Counted from the first letter of the stretch, positions 38,966-47,974 are shown. The stretch: DNA of 64,000 bases from Geodermatophilus poikilotrophus (GCF_900111455.1 NZ_FOIE01000009.1:62001-126000), one strand, 5' to 3'. Program-made: numbers and translations. Notes: a model not told the origin generated them from the letters alone.

Positions 38966-40291
38966 TCAGGCCCGCCAGCCGCCCTCGTCCACGCCGCCGG
39001 GCACCGGGGCGCCGGGGTCGTAGGGCTGCCGGGTGAAGACGAAGGTGCCCAGGTCCAGGTGGTCCTCGGCGATGCGCAGCGGCTCGCCGGCGTAGTAGCC
39101 GTCCAGGCCCACCCACGTGCCGTCGTCCCGGCGGGCGAAGCGGCTGGCCCGCCCGGCGCGGCCCGGCAGCGGGCCGAGGTGCAGCAGGCCGCCCGGCAGC
39201 GCCCGCAGCGCGTGCGGCCCGGGGCCCCAGTACCAGATGCCGAGGGCCTCCAGCGGGACCGGCGGCGGCGAGGGCACCCACGCCTCGACGACCCGCGGCT
39301 CGGCGGCGCGCAGGTCCGCGAGCAGGTCGGGCAGCAGCGGGTCCAGACCGGCGGTGGTGTTCGCCAGCGAGACGGCGCCGATCTGCTCCTCGCGGTCGAC
39401 GAAGACGCCGGCGAGGAAGCCGGGCATCGAGCCGCCGTGGCCGACCAGCGTGCGCCCGTCGACCCGCAGCACCTGCAGCCCCAGCCCGTACGCCGACCAC
39501 CCCGGTGCCGAGGAGTCCACGCCCGCGGGCACGGTCATCTCCTCCAGCGTCGCGGGGTCGAGCACGTCGCCGGTGTCGCCGAGCAGGAAGGCGGCGAAGC
39601 GCCCGAGGTCGGTCAGCGTCGCCCACAGCTGCCCGGCGGCGGCCATCACCCCGGCGTCGTGCTCGGGCTCGGGCAGGACGACGTCGGCCCACGGGTGCAC
39701 CGCACGCCCCTCGGCGGCGGGGGCGACCGGCCGGGGCGTCGTCCGGTCCATGCCCAGGGGCGCCAGCACCTCGGTGCGGACGACGTCCTCCCACGGGCGC
39801 CCGCGCAGCCGGGCGACCAGCTCGCCGAGCAGGCCGAAGCCGAGGTTGGAGTAGTGGAAGCGGCGCGCGGCGCCGAGGACGACGTGCTCCGGAGCCAGCT
39901 GGAGGTCCGCCAGCGAGCCACCGGGCGCCCGCTCCCACCACGCGCCCGGGCTCTCCGCGGCGGCACCGGCGACGTGGGCCAGCAGCTGGCCGACGGTGCG
40001 GTCCCCGAGGGGAGTGCCGGGGACGTGCCGGTCGAGCGGGTCGTCGAGGTGCACCCGGCCCTCGTCGCGCAGCCGCAGGACGGCGACCGCGGTGACCGTC
40101 TTGCTGATCGAGCCCAGCCGGTACTGGACGTCGGTGTGCGGCTCGGGGACGTCGCCGCGGCCCGCCGACCAGGCCAGCCCGCCGTCCCGGACGACGCCGG
40201 CGACCAGGCTGGGCGCCCGGCCGTCGCGCTGGACCCGGGCGGTGCGGGCGAGCAGCAGTCGGGCGGTGGACGGCAGGACGGCGTCGGGCAC
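38966..40291 (-). CDS. serine hydrolase, class C beta-lactamase/esterase family
   Basis: A 441-residue penicillin-recognising hydrolase. The SxxK motif is SISKT (YRLGSISKTVTAVAVLRLRDEG), the YxN motif is in RFHYSNLGFGLLGELVARL, and the third motif is LVGHGGSMPGF (HGG in place of KTG). A C-terminal extra domain (about 330-441, EAWVPSPPPVPLEALGIWYWGPG...) resembles the lipocalin-like tail of EstB-type esterases. No signal peptide is evident, so it is probably an intracellular esterase or peptidase rather than a beta-lactamase. The start is GTG. It lies 26 bases after the DUF3817 gene on the same strand. Confidence 0.85.
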   Translation of the reverse strand: MPDAVLPSTARLLLARTARVQRDGRAPSLVAGVVRDGGLAWSAGRGDVPEPHTDVQYRLGSISKTVTAVAVLRLRDEGRVHLDDPLDRHVPGTPLGDRTVGQLLAHVAGAAAESPGAWWERAPGGSLADLQLAPEHVVLGAARRFHYSNLGFGLLGELVARLRGRPWEDVVRTEVLAPLGMDRTTPRPVAPAAEGRAVHPWADVVLPEPEHDAGVMAAAGQLWATLTDLGRFAAFLLGDTGDVLDPATLEEMTVPAGVDSSAPGWSAYGLGLQVLRVDGRTLVGHGGSMPGFLAGVFVDREEQIGAVSLANTTAGLDPLLPDLLADLRAAEPRVVEAWVPSPPPVPLEALGIWYWGPGPHALRALPGGLLHLGPLPGRAGRASRFARRDDGTWVGLDGYYAGEPLRIAEDHLDLGTFVFTRQPYDPGAPVPGGVDEGGWRA

Positions 40292-40317
40292 GGGCCCAGA
40301 CGCTAGCGAGCCGCGGC

Positions 40318-40653
40318 TCAGGAGGTGGGCGCCGCCTCGGGCACGGGCAGCCGGCCGGTGCGGGTGGCCCAGCGGTCGAACCACAGCGTGGCCAGCGGCG
40401 GCACCGACGCGGCGAGGGCCAGCAGGGTGGTCACCGCGTTCCAGCGCAGCACCCGGGCGGCCACGACCGCGACCACCACGTAGGCGACGAAGATGCCGCC
40501 GTGGATCGGGCCGAAGACCTGCACCCCGCGCTCTGAGGTCGCCAGCACGTACTTCACGAACATCCCGGCCAGCAGCCCCACCCAGGAGCACGCCTCGGCG
40601 AGGGCGACGGCACGGAAGGCCAGGGCGACGGCGCGCGGGGTCACGCGCCCCAT
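40318..40653 (-). CDS. DUF3817 family membrane protein
   Basis: A 111-residue integral membrane protein with three helices. Its family blocks are [51 protein letters not shown] and [27 protein letters not shown] and the terminal [10 protein letters not shown] are DUF3817 hallmarks. Function is unknown (some relatives are labelled YdzA or integral membrane protein). ATG 40653 is used; GTG 40644 is an alternative. Confidence 0.85.
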   Translation of the reverse strand: MGRVTPRAVALAFRAVALAEACSWVGLLAGMFVKYVLATSERGVQVFGPIHGGIFVAYVVVAVVAARVLRWNAVTTLLALAASVPPLATLWFDRWATRTGRLPVPEAAPTS

Positions 40654-40737
40654 GGTCCCCGACGCCGGGGCGGGCCGGCCGCGACGGTCGGGGTGACCCG
40701 CGCCACCCGTCGTCCCCCCGTGGCAGGGTCGGCGCCC

Positions 40738-41271
40738 GTGCGGGGTCTGGCGCGGCGCGAGTTCTGCCTGGTGCTGCTGCGCCGGATGGCCGACCTGCGC
40801 CCGGACCTGGTGGCCGAGGCGCTGCCCCGGCTGGGCGCCACGCGCGCGGAGGCGCACGCGGCGCACACCCGCTGGCAGGCGCTGCAGCACTCGCCGCGGG
40901 CACCGCGCGGGCTGGCGCTGCGCTCGGCCGTCCTCGGCCCGCCGGAGGAGACCGAGGACCGCCGCTCCGGCGACCTGGACCTGGAGGTGCGCCGCTGGCC
41001 GGTGCCGCTCTGGCCGCACCTCTGCTGGGAGGTGCTCTCCGGCACGGGCGGCAGCGTGCTGCACGAGCACCTGGTGCGGGCACCGGGCTCGCCCGTGCCG
41101 CGGGCCACGCCCGGCCGGCTGCTGGTGTGGGAGCACACCCTGGACGACGCCGTCGGCCTGCGCGGGGCGCGGAGCGTGGACCCCGGCGTGGTCACCCGCT
41201 GGGAGGTGCACCTGCCCGGCGGCGTCCGCGCCCGTTTCGTCTGGGGTCTGCTGCAGGCCGTCGACCCGTGA
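40738..41271 (+). CDS. conserved hypothetical protein
   Basis: A soluble protein of about 177 residues. It opens [47 protein letters not shown] and has a later beta-rich half ending [28 protein letters not shown] do not recognise a family. The start is uncertain: GTG 40738 lies 9 bases after CAGGGT, while GTG 40693 would add 15 low-complexity residues. A hairpin repeat begins at its stop codon. Confidence 0.65.
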   Translation: MRGLARREFCLVLLRRMADLRPDLVAEALPRLGATRAEAHAAHTRWQALQHSPRAPRGLALRSAVLGPPEETEDRRSGDLDLEVRRWPVPLWPHLCWEVLSGTGGSVLHEHLVRAPGSPVPRATPGRLLVWEHTLDDAVGLRGARSVDPGVVTRWEVHLPGGVRARFVWGLLQAVDP

Positions 41272-41325
41272 GGGACCCCTGCCCCGCCACGCGCGAGCTC
41301 GCGGCGGGCCCCGGCAGGGGGCCGG
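41270..41325. repeat. 3'-end hairpin repeat, copy 6 (TGCC type)
   Basis: Arms GGGACCCCTGCCCCGCC and GGCGGGCCCCGGCAGGGGGCC, apex ACGCGCGAGCTC. It starts at the stop codon of the upstream gene and ends 6 bases before the end of the convergent NlpC/P60 gene. Confidence 0.65.
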
Positions 41326-41331
41326 GGGACC

Positions 41332-42384
41332 TCATGACGCGATGCGGTTGAACTTCGGCGTCGCGCCCATGGTGTCGACGCTGGCGACCTTGACGACGTC
41401 GCCGGACGTCGGCGCGTGCACCATCTGCCCGTTGCCCAGGTAGATGCCGATGTGGCTGACCGGGCTGTAGAAGGCCACCAGGTCACCGGGGCCCGCCTCG
41501 GCCCGCGAGATCGGCGTCCCCATCTGCGACTGCATGCGGCTGGAGTGCGGCAGGCTGACGCCCACGGCCTGGAAGGCGTACTGCACCAGGCCGGAGCAGT
41601 CGAAGGAGCTCGGGCCGCCCGCGGCCCACACGTAGGGCTTGCCGCGCTGGGCCAGCGCGCGGTCGACGACCGCCTGGAGCGAGCCCCCGGCGACCGCCAC
41701 GGGAGCGGAGGAGGCCGCGGCCGGCTCCTCCCGATCGGTGCGGCTGACCCGGCCGCCCTCGCCGGCGCCGTGCGCGGCCGCGGCGGCCCCGAGGGCGGCC
41801 CGCCGCTCCTCGGTGGACAGCCGGGCGTAGTCGGCCTGGTACTCGGCGATCCGGGCCTGCAGGTCGGCCTGCTGCTGGGCCACCGCGTCGTACTGCTGCT
41901 GCGCCTCGCCGGCGGCCCGGTCGGCCACGATCCGCGCCTGCGCGGCGGCCTCCCCCGCGACGACGGCCGCGTCGAGCAGCTCGCCCTGGTGGCCGGCCAC
42001 GGCCTGCAGCAGGGTCACCCGGTCGACGAACTCGTCGGCGGACTCGCTGGTCATCAGCGCCTGGAACGACCCCATGGTCTCGCCGGTGAAGGCGGTGCGG
42101 GCGACGCCCACGACGGAGTCCCGGGCGAGGTCGACCGCCGCCTCCGCCTCGGTCACCGCCGCGGCCGCGGCCTGCGCGGCCGCCTGCTGGCCGGCCAGCA
42201 GCTCGCGCGCCTCGTTGAAGTCCTCGGTGAGGACCTCCAGCTCGTGCCCGCGGGCGGCGACGAGGGCCGCGGCCTCCGCAGCGGTGGTCGGCTCCTCGGC
42301 GCCGGCGGGAGCCGGGGCGAAGGCGAGACCGAGGGAGCCGGCGAGGACGAGGGCGGCGCGGCGGGCGGTGCGAGGGGTCGCCAT
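41332..42384 (-). CDS. secreted NlpC/P60 peptidoglycan hydrolase (RipA-like)
   Basis: A 350-residue protein with a signal peptide (MATPRTARRAALVLAGSLGLAFAPAPAGA), a long coiled coil (about 32-205, rich in Ala, Gln and Glu) and a C-terminal NlpC/P60 domain (about 240-350). The catalytic Cys is in SSFDCSGLVQYAF, with His in SHIGIYLGNGQMVHAP. It cleaves stem peptides in the wall, probably at the D-Glu-mDAP bond, during division or resuscitation. The coiled coil resembles the autoinhibitory region of RipA-type enzymes. A c-di-AMP riboswitch precedes it, so expression responds to c-di-AMP. Confidence 0.92.
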   Translation of the reverse strand: MATPRTARRAALVLAGSLGLAFAPAPAGAEEPTTAAEAAALVAARGHELEVLTEDFNEARELLAGQQAAAQAAAAAVTEAEAAVDLARDSVVGVARTAFTGETMGSFQALMTSESADEFVDRVTLLQAVAGHQGELLDAAVVAGEAAAQARIVADRAAGEAQQQYDAVAQQQADLQARIAEYQADYARLSTEERRAALGAAAAAHGAGEGGRVSRTDREEPAAASSAPVAVAGGSLQAVVDRALAQRGKPYVWAAGGPSSFDCSGLVQYAFQAVGVSLPHSSRMQSQMGTPISRAEAGPGDLVAFYSPVSHIGIYLGNGQMVHAPTSGDVVKVASVDTMGATPKFNRIAS

Positions 42385-42409
42385 GGTGCGGCGGCACTCC
42401 GTTCATCCA

Positions 42410-42572
42410 CGGCCGCCTACCGGGTCAGCTGACGGGTTCGGGCCGGACGTGCCCGGCGCGGCCGGCTGCGGTGCCGGCGTGCGCGCTTCACCCCAGTGGT
42501 TCGGTGGGTCCCCGGCCCGGCGCCCTCGGGGAGGAGAGCGCCGGCTCGGCGGCATCCGCGGGGTGTCACCCA
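42410..42572 (-). promoter_or_regulatory. c-di-AMP riboswitch (ydaO-yuaA type)
   Basis: On the minus strand the leader contains, in order, the conserved blocks GCGGATGCCGCC, GGGGACCCACCGAACC, CTGGGGTGAAGCGC, GGCCCGAACCCGTCAGCTGA and CCCGGTAGGCGGC. These are the diagnostic segments of ydaO riboswitches in actinobacteria, with a variable GC-rich hairpin between the third and fourth. It ends about 25 bases before the NlpC/P60 start. In this class c-di-AMP binding generally turns gene expression off. Confidence 0.9.
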
Positions 42573-42605
42573 GGCTGGTGACGGAGCGCCCCGACGGGTG
42601 TACTC

Positions 42606-42635
42606 ACCGTAGGGGCCGTGACGCCGCCGTGACAA
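42606..42635 (-). promoter_or_regulatory. promoter of the riboswitch-NlpC/P60 unit
   Basis: TTGTCA-N18-TACGGT on the minus strand, with transcription predicted about 30 bases before the riboswitch core. The spacer is one base longer than optimal. Confidence 0.5.
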
Positions 42636-42715
42636 TCACCGGGATGTGATTTCGTGGACTCTCGACTCGACCGCACAGGTCGGCGACGACGGGCGGGGCG
42701 GGTGTGACGGGTGGG

Positions 42716-42740
42716 GTTCACCGGCGGCGCGGCGGGGCAC
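42716..42740 (+). promoter_or_regulatory. SigB/SigF-like promoter before a small lipoprotein
   Basis: GTTC-N15-GGGCAC, 9 bases before the ATG at 42750. A good match to the recurrent pattern. Confidence 0.45.
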
Positions 42741-42749
42741 GCAGCGGTC

Positions 42750-42962
42750 ATGGATCTCAAGCGACCCCTCGTCGTGCTGGCCGCCGTCGCCGCCCTGGCC
42801 GGGTGCAGCGCCAGCACGGAGACCGGCGGCAACACCGATCTGGATCGGGGGACCACCGAGTGCGCCGCCGCCGAGGCCGGGTCGACCGACGAGGAGGCGT
42901 GCCAGGACACCGAGCAGGACAACGAGCAGCAGACCGACGAGGAGGACGACGGCGAGGGCTGA
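42750..42962 (+). CDS. small acidic lipoprotein
   Basis: A 70-residue lipoprotein: signal MDLKRPLVVLAAVAALAGC with lipobox LAGC (Cys19 lipidated), then a mature part extremely rich in Thr, Glu, Asp and Gln (for example DTEQDNEQQTDEEDDGEG) with a Cys pair (ECAAA, EACQD). It would be anchored on the outer face of the membrane. It lies between the divergent NlpC/P60 unit and an FAD oxidoreductase. A stress-type promoter candidate sits directly before it. No family recognised. Confidence 0.68.
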   Translation: MDLKRPLVVLAAVAALAGCSASTETGGNTDLDRGTTECAAAEAGSTDEEACQDTEQDNEQQTDEEDDGEG

Positions 42963-43020
42963 CCGCGCACCGGCCCCGCGACGGACGGCCCTCCGGCCAC
43001 GCACCGGTTACGGTCCGCCG

Positions 43021-44574
43021 GTGGGTGCGCACAGGTACGACGCCGTCGTCGTGGGAGCCGGGCACAACGGGCTGGTGGCCGCGGCCTACCTGGCCCGCGC
43101 CGGGTGGTCGGTCCTGGTGCTCGAGCGGCTCGCCGAGGTCGGCGGCGCCGCGGTCAGCCGGCAGGTCTTCCCCGGCGTCGACGTCCGGCTGTCGGCCTAC
43201 TCGTACCTGGTCAGCCTGCTGCCCGACCGGATCGTCACCGACCTCGGCCTGCAGGTGACGCTGGCCGATCGCGCGGTCGCCTCCTACACCGCCGTCCCCG
43301 GCGGCCCGGGGCTGCTCGTGGAGCGGGACGAGGGTCCCGCCACCGCCGCGTCCTTCCGGGCCCTCACCGGCTCCGACGCCGAGCTGGCGGCCTGGCAGCG
43401 GTTCTACGGCCGGGTCGCCACGCTCGCCGAGGACCTCGCGCCCACCCTCACCGAGCCGCTGCTGTCCCCCGCCGACCTGGCCGGCCGGCTGCGCGACCCG
43501 CAGCTGTGGCACGACCTGCGGGAGCGCCCGCTGGCCGACGTGGTCGCCGACGAGGTGTCGCACGACGTCGTCCGCGGGGTGGCGCTCACCGACGGGCTGA
43601 TCGGCACCCACGCCGACGTGCACGCCGCCGACGGCCTGGCCGGGCGCTGCTTCCTCTACCACGTGGTCGGCAACGGCACCGGACGCTGGCGGGTACCGGT
43701 CGGGGGGATGGGCGCGGTCAGCGGCGCGATGGCCGCCGCGGCGCGCGGCGCGGGCGCCGAGCTGATGACCCGGGCCGAGGTGACGGCGGTCGAGCCGCGG
43801 GGCGACGGCGCCACCGTGCACTGGACCGACGACGACGGCGCCGAGCGGGCGGTGGACGCCGGCTGGGTGGTCGGTGGCGCCGCCCCGGCGGTGCTCCAGC
43901 GGCTGCTCGGCGAGACGCCCCGCCCCTCTGTTGACGGCGCCCAGCTCAAGGTCAACATGGTGCTGGCGCGGCTGCCCCGGCTGCGCTCCGGGGTGGACCC
44001 GGCGGTGGCCTTCGCCGGCACCTGCCACGTCGACGAGGCGGCGTCGCAGCTCGACGACGCCCACGCGCAGGCCGCCGCCGGCCGGCTGCCCGACGTCGTC
44101 CCCTTCGAGGTCTACTGCCACTCGCTGACGGACCCGACGGTGCTGGGCCCGGCGGAGCGGGGCGCGGGCTGGCACACCCTCACCTTGTTCGGCCTGCACA
44201 CCCCGGCGGCGCTGTTCCGCGAGGACCCGGAGGGCAGCCGGGACGAGGCGGTGCGCCGGGTGGTGGCCCAGCTGGACGCGCACCTGGCCGAGCCGCTGCT
44301 GGACTGCCTGGCCCGTGACGCCGAGGGCCGGCCGTGCCTGCAGGCGGCCTCGCCGCTGGACGTCGAGGCGTCCCTGGCGATGCCGGGCGGGCACATCTTC
44401 CACGGCGACCTCTCCTGGCCGGTCGCCGCGACGCCGGACGAGGTCGGCACCTGGGGCGTGGGGACGGCGCACCCGCGGGTGGTCGCCGCCTCCTCGGGCG
44501 GCACCGTGCGCGGCGGGGCGGTCAGCGGCCTCGGCGGCTACGCGGCGGCCCGCTCCCTGCTGGACCGGCGCTGA
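43021..44574 (+). CDS. NAD(P)/FAD-dependent oxidoreductase (phytoene-desaturase/PYROXD2-like)
   Basis: A 517-residue flavoprotein with the N-terminal dinucleotide fold YDAVVVGAGHNGLVAAAYLARAGWSVLVLERLAEVGGAAVSRQ and a C-terminal FAD contact WGVGTAHPRVVAASSGGTVRGGAVSGLGGYAAARSLL. Blocks such as DGLIGTHADVHAADGLAGRCFLYHVVGNGTGRWRVPVGGMGAVSGAM match the PYROXD2-like branch of the CrtI superfamily. No other carotenoid genes are nearby, so a desaturase role in pigment synthesis is not implied. GTG 43021 follows TACGGT (43010-43015), suggesting a leaderless transcript. YihY follows 14 bases later. Confidence 0.85.
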   Translation: MGAHRYDAVVVGAGHNGLVAAAYLARAGWSVLVLERLAEVGGAAVSRQVFPGVDVRLSAYSYLVSLLPDRIVTDLGLQVTLADRAVASYTAVPGGPGLLVERDEGPATAASFRALTGSDAELAAWQRFYGRVATLAEDLAPTLTEPLLSPADLAGRLRDPQLWHDLRERPLADVVADEVSHDVVRGVALTDGLIGTHADVHAADGLAGRCFLYHVVGNGTGRWRVPVGGMGAVSGAMAAAARGAGAELMTRAEVTAVEPRGDGATVHWTDDDGAERAVDAGWVVGGAAPAVLQRLLGETPRPSVDGAQLKVNMVLARLPRLRSGVDPAVAFAGTCHVDEAASQLDDAHAQAAAGRLPDVVPFEVYCHSLTDPTVLGPAERGAGWHTLTLFGLHTPAALFREDPEGSRDEAVRRVVAQLDAHLAEPLLDCLARDAEGRPCLQAASPLDVEASLAMPGGHIFHGDLSWPVAATPDEVGTWGVGTAHPRVVAASSGGTVRGGAVSGLGGYAAARSLLDRR

Positions 44575-44588
44575 GGCGGGCCTGGTCG

Positions 44589-45437
44589 GTGCGCCGGCTG
44601 CGCGCCGAGGCGGCGGCGCTGCTGCGCGGCGCCGCCGAGCAGCTGCGCGGCCGGGACGTCGCGCTGATCGCCGCCGGGCTGACCTTCTACGCCGGCATCG
44701 CCGTGGTGCCGTTGCTGCTGGTCGCCTTCTCGCTCACCGCGCTGCTCACCTCGGCCGAGCGGGTGCGCGAGCTGAGCGACCGGCTGGCCCAGCTGCTGCC
44801 GCCGCAGCTGGGCGCTCCCGGGGCGCTGCGGACGCTGGCCGAGGCCGGCACCGGCCTGGACCTGCTGGGCTTCGTCCTGGCGCTGGTCCCGCTGTCGTTC
44901 TACGGCGAGGGGCTGCGCCGAGCGCTGCTGCGCTTCACCCCCCGCCAGGACCGGCTGACCGGCTGGCGCGGGCGGCTGCTGGCGCTGCCGCTGGTGCTGG
45001 CCACGCCGTTGCTGATGTACCCGCTGCTGCTGGCCGCGTCGGCGATGGTGGAGCTCACCGAGCGGGGCAGCGCGCTGGGCACCGTCGCCGTCGGCTACTA
45101 CTCGGTGCTGTTCGCCCTGACCGTGCCGCTGCTGTGGGGCTTCGGCGTGGTCGCGGCCGGGGACCTGCGCTGGCCGGCCCTGGTCTCCGGCGTGCTGTTC
45201 ACCGCCGCCTGCCTGTCGGGTTTCCTGCAGGGCTTCGCGATCTTCCTGGCCCTGCCGCTGGCGCTGGGCGCGCCGTTCGGCGGCCTGACCGTGGTCGGCG
45301 CGGTCGTGGCGATCAGCCTGTGGCTGTTCCTGCTGCACCTGGTCGTGATCGCCGGCTGGCTGCTGACCCAGTCACTCGACGGCCGGCTGCGGCGAGGGGC
45401 TCAGTCCTCCGGCCGGCCGGAGTCCGGCCGGCCCTGA
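44589..45437 (+). CDS. YihY/BrkB family membrane protein
   Basis: A 282-residue integral membrane protein with about six helices. The YihY/BrkB hallmark DVALIAAGLTFYAGIAVVPLLLVAFSL is near residue 25, followed by FVLALVPLSFYGEGLRRAL and LWGFGVVAAGDLRWPALVSGVLFTAAC. Once called RNase BN, the family is now viewed as transport- or envelope-related with unknown substrate. It probably forms an operon with the preceding oxidoreductase. Its last 12 codons overlap the end of the convergent PBP gene by 37 bases. Confidence 0.86.
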   Translation: MRRLRAEAAALLRGAAEQLRGRDVALIAAGLTFYAGIAVVPLLLVAFSLTALLTSAERVRELSDRLAQLLPPQLGAPGALRTLAEAGTGLDLLGFVLALVPLSFYGEGLRRALLRFTPRQDRLTGWRGRLLALPLVLATPLLMYPLLLAASAMVELTERGSALGTVAVGYYSVLFALTVPLLWGFGVVAAGDLRWPALVSGVLFTAACLSGFLQGFAIFLALPLALGAPFGGLTVVGAVVAISLWLFLLHLVVIAGWLLTQSLDGRLRRGAQSSGRPESGRP

Positions 45438-47875
45438 CCGTCCTGGCCCCCGTCCTGGCCCCCGTCCTGGCCCTCGTCCTGGCCCTCGTCCTGGCCCTCG
45501 TCCTGGCCAGGGCCCTGTCCCTGCTCCTGGGCGGGCTCCTCCGGCGCCCGCTCGGGTTCGGGTTCGGGCTCCGGGGAGTCGGCCGGCGGCTCCGGGGCCT
45601 CCGACTGCTGCTGACGCTCCCGCGACGGCTCGGGGTCCGGTTGCGGCCGCGGCGGGACGTAGTCCTCGCCGTTGCTGACCAGGATCGAGACGACCTGGCC
45701 CGGCACCGCCCGGCCGCCGCGCGGCGGGCTGGTGCCCAGGAAGGTGCCGGAGCGCCGGGCGCTGTCGGTCTCGACGGTCCGGTGGTCGAAGCCGGCCTCC
45801 TCGAGCGCCGCCCGGCAGGCCCGCACCGAGGAGCAGCCCGGCACCGGACGGGTGTTGCCGTTCATCACGACGTCGTCGGCCGGCGGGAACTCCCCGCTGC
45901 CCCGGGCCTCCAGGATCGGTGCCATCGCGTCGCGCCAGACGGTGGCCGCCTTGCCGCCGCCGAACCCGCCGACGTTCTGCTTGCGCTTGGGGTTGAGCAC
46001 CATGACGCTCGCGGCGATCTCCGGGGTGTACCCGACGAAGGCGATCGAGTCGTTGTCCTGCGACGTCCCGGTCTTGCCGGCGATCTGGTGGCCCGGGACG
46101 TACGCGCGGGTGCCGGTCGCGCCGGAGTTCCCCGGCTCGACGTCCTTGCGCAGCATCTGGTTGAGCGTGTTGGCCACGCCGGGCTTGATCGCCTCGGGGG
46201 TGCAGCGGTCACCGACGGCGATCGGCTCGCCGTCCGGCCCGAGCACGGGGTCGCCGTGCTGGTCGAGCACCGCGGTCACCGGGACGACCTCGCACTGGGT
46301 GCCACCGGCCGCCAGCGTCGAGTAGGCGCTGGCCAGGGCGAGCGGGCTGGTGGCCTCGGAGCCGAAGGTGAACGACCCCCGGTTCTCGTCGATGATCTGC
46401 TGCGGCAGCGCCGGGTCGCTGAACTGGAACAGCCCCATCCGCTCGGCCATCCGCACCGGCTCCTCGACGCTGCCGAGGGCGTCCTCGAGGGCCAGGAAGT
46501 AGGTGTTGGAGGACTGGTAGAGCGCGGTGGTCAGGTCCAGCGTGGAGCGGAACGTGCCGGCGTTCTCGACGTCGTAGGGCCCGCTGCCGTCCCGGTAGAC
46601 GCGGGACACGTAGGGGTCCGACGTCGTCAGCGTGTAGTAGCCCGAGAAGCCCCGGTCCAGCGCCGCCGCGGCGGTGAAGACCTTGTAGGTCGAGCCGGAG
46701 CCCTTGCTGGCGGCGAGGTTGAGGTTGAACGACTCCTGCGCGCGGTCCTCCTTGTCGTAGCCGAAGACCCGGTTGACGCTCATCGCCAGCAGGTGGCCGG
46801 TGCCTGGCTCGACGGCGGTGAACATGCCGGCCAGCGAGTTGCCCATGGCCAGCGTCTCCAGGACGGCGGCGTCCCCGGCGCGCTGCAGGTCGGTGTCCAG
46901 CGTGGTCTGGATGACGTAGCCGCCGTTGTCCAGCTCCTGCTGGGTCAGCCCCAGCTCCTGGATGAGGTAGCGCTGCACGAAGTCGCAGACGAAGGGCCCG
47001 ACCGATGCCTGGGCGCAGCCGCGGGGCGGGGCCGGCGCGGGGGCGAGACCCAGCGGTGCGGCCTGCGCCGCGGCGACCTCCGCCTGACCGATCAGGCCCT
47101 GCTCGGCCATCCGGGACAGGACCTCGTTGCGGCGCGTGGTGGCCGCCTCGGGGTCGGTGAAGGGGTCGTCCTCGGTCGGGCTCTGCGCCAGGCCGGCCAG
47201 CAGGGCGGCCTGCGGCAGGGTGAGGGCGGCGGCGTCGATGCCGAAGAAGGCCCGCGCGGCCGGCTGCACGCCGTAGGCGTTCTGCCCGAAGTAGACGATG
47301 TTGAGGTAGCGGGTGAGCAGCTCGTCCTTGGAGTAGGTGTCCTCGAGGGCCAGCGCCAGCCGGGCCTCCCGCAGCTTGCGGCCGAGCGTCTGCTCGGTGG
47401 CCGCGCTGCGCTCCTCGGGGGTGTCCGCGGTCTGCAGCAGGGTCTGCTTGACCAGCTGCTGGGTGAGCGTGGACCCGCCCTCCTGCACGCCCCCCGCGGC
47501 GAGGTTGGTGACCAGCGCCCGCGCCGTGCCCTGCACGTCGAGGCCGTGGTGGTCGTAGAAGCGGGCGTCCTCGATGGCGATCATCGCCTGCTTCATGACC
47601 TCGGCGATGCGGTCGCCGGTCACGGGGGCCCGGTTCTCCTCGTAGAAGGAGGTGATCACCTCGCCGTTGGCCGCCTTGAGCACGGTGTTCGCGGGCGGTG
47701 CGTCGACGGTGAGCTCGGTGGGCAGGTCACCGAGCAGGCTGGTCGACTGCTGGGCGGCCACCGCCGGCCCGCCGACCCAGGGGAAGAGGAGGCCCGCGAC
47801 GAGTGCTCCGGCCACCACGACCGTGGCAGCGAGCTTGAGCACCGTCCTGACCCGTGCGTCCGAGCGCAGGTCCAT
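45401..47875 (-). CDS. class A penicillin-binding protein (PBP1-like) with PASTA domain
   Basis: An 824-residue bifunctional murein synthase: a short cytosolic tail, one N-terminal membrane anchor (VLKLAATVVVAGALVAGLLFPW), and a GT51 transglycosylase domain with EDARFYDHHGLDVQGTARAL and GGVQEGGSTLTQQLVKQTLL. The transpeptidase has SxxK as STYK (SKGSGSTYKVF), SxN in YQSSNTYFLALE and KTG in IAGKTGTSQDN. A PASTA-like segment (about 700-755) and a low-complexity acidic tail of QDEG/QDGG repeats follow. It polymerises and cross-links peptidoglycan outside the membrane. The C-terminal repeat is encoded by six 12-base units and lies opposite the YihY 3' end. Confidence 0.93.
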   Translation of the reverse strand: MDLRSDARVRTVLKLAATVVVAGALVAGLLFPWVGGPAVAAQQSTSLLGDLPTELTVDAPPANTVLKAANGEVITSFYEENRAPVTGDRIAEVMKQAMIAIEDARFYDHHGLDVQGTARALVTNLAAGGVQEGGSTLTQQLVKQTLLQTADTPEERSAATEQTLGRKLREARLALALEDTYSKDELLTRYLNIVYFGQNAYGVQPAARAFFGIDAAALTLPQAALLAGLAQSPTEDDPFTDPEAATTRRNEVLSRMAEQGLIGQAEVAAAQAAPLGLAPAPAPPRGCAQASVGPFVCDFVQRYLIQELGLTQQELDNGGYVIQTTLDTDLQRAGDAAVLETLAMGNSLAGMFTAVEPGTGHLLAMSVNRVFGYDKEDRAQESFNLNLAASKGSGSTYKVFTAAAALDRGFSGYYTLTTSDPYVSRVYRDGSGPYDVENAGTFRSTLDLTTALYQSSNTYFLALEDALGSVEEPVRMAERMGLFQFSDPALPQQIIDENRGSFTFGSEATSPLALASAYSTLAAGGTQCEVVPVTAVLDQHGDPVLGPDGEPIAVGDRCTPEAIKPGVANTLNQMLRKDVEPGNSGATGTRAYVPGHQIAGKTGTSQDNDSIAFVGYTPEIAASVMVLNPKRKQNVGGFGGGKAATVWRDAMAPILEARGSGEFPPADDVVMNGNTRPVPGCSSVRACRAALEEAGFDHRTVETDSARRSGTFLGTSPPRGGRAVPGQVVSILVSNGEDYVPPRPQPDPEPSRERQQQSEAPEPPADSPEPEPEPERAPEEPAQEQGQGPGQDEGQDEGQDEGQDGGQDGGQDGQGRPDSGRPED
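45439..45510. repeat. 12-base tandem repeat in the PBP C-terminal tail
   Basis: Six units of CGTCCTGGCCCY (last unit diverged) encode QDEG/QDGG repeats of the PBP tail on the minus strand. Copy number is probably variable between strains. Confidence 0.85.
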
Positions 47876-47974
47876 GGGCCCCCTTTCGTGGAGTGTCACT
47901 GGAACAGGATTCGGCGTCGGCCACAACCACCCGCGCCGAGGGCATGATCACCCGCTGCGCGTGCGACACAGGCG

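Noticed and set aside
43021-45437. Carotenoid biosynthesis cluster
   Set aside because: The FAD protein belongs to the PYROXD2-like branch and no crtB, crtE or lycopene cyclase gene is nearby.
45439-45510. CRISPR-like or satellite repeat
   Set aside because: The 12-base units are contiguous, in frame and encode a QDEG/QDGG tail; there are no spacers.
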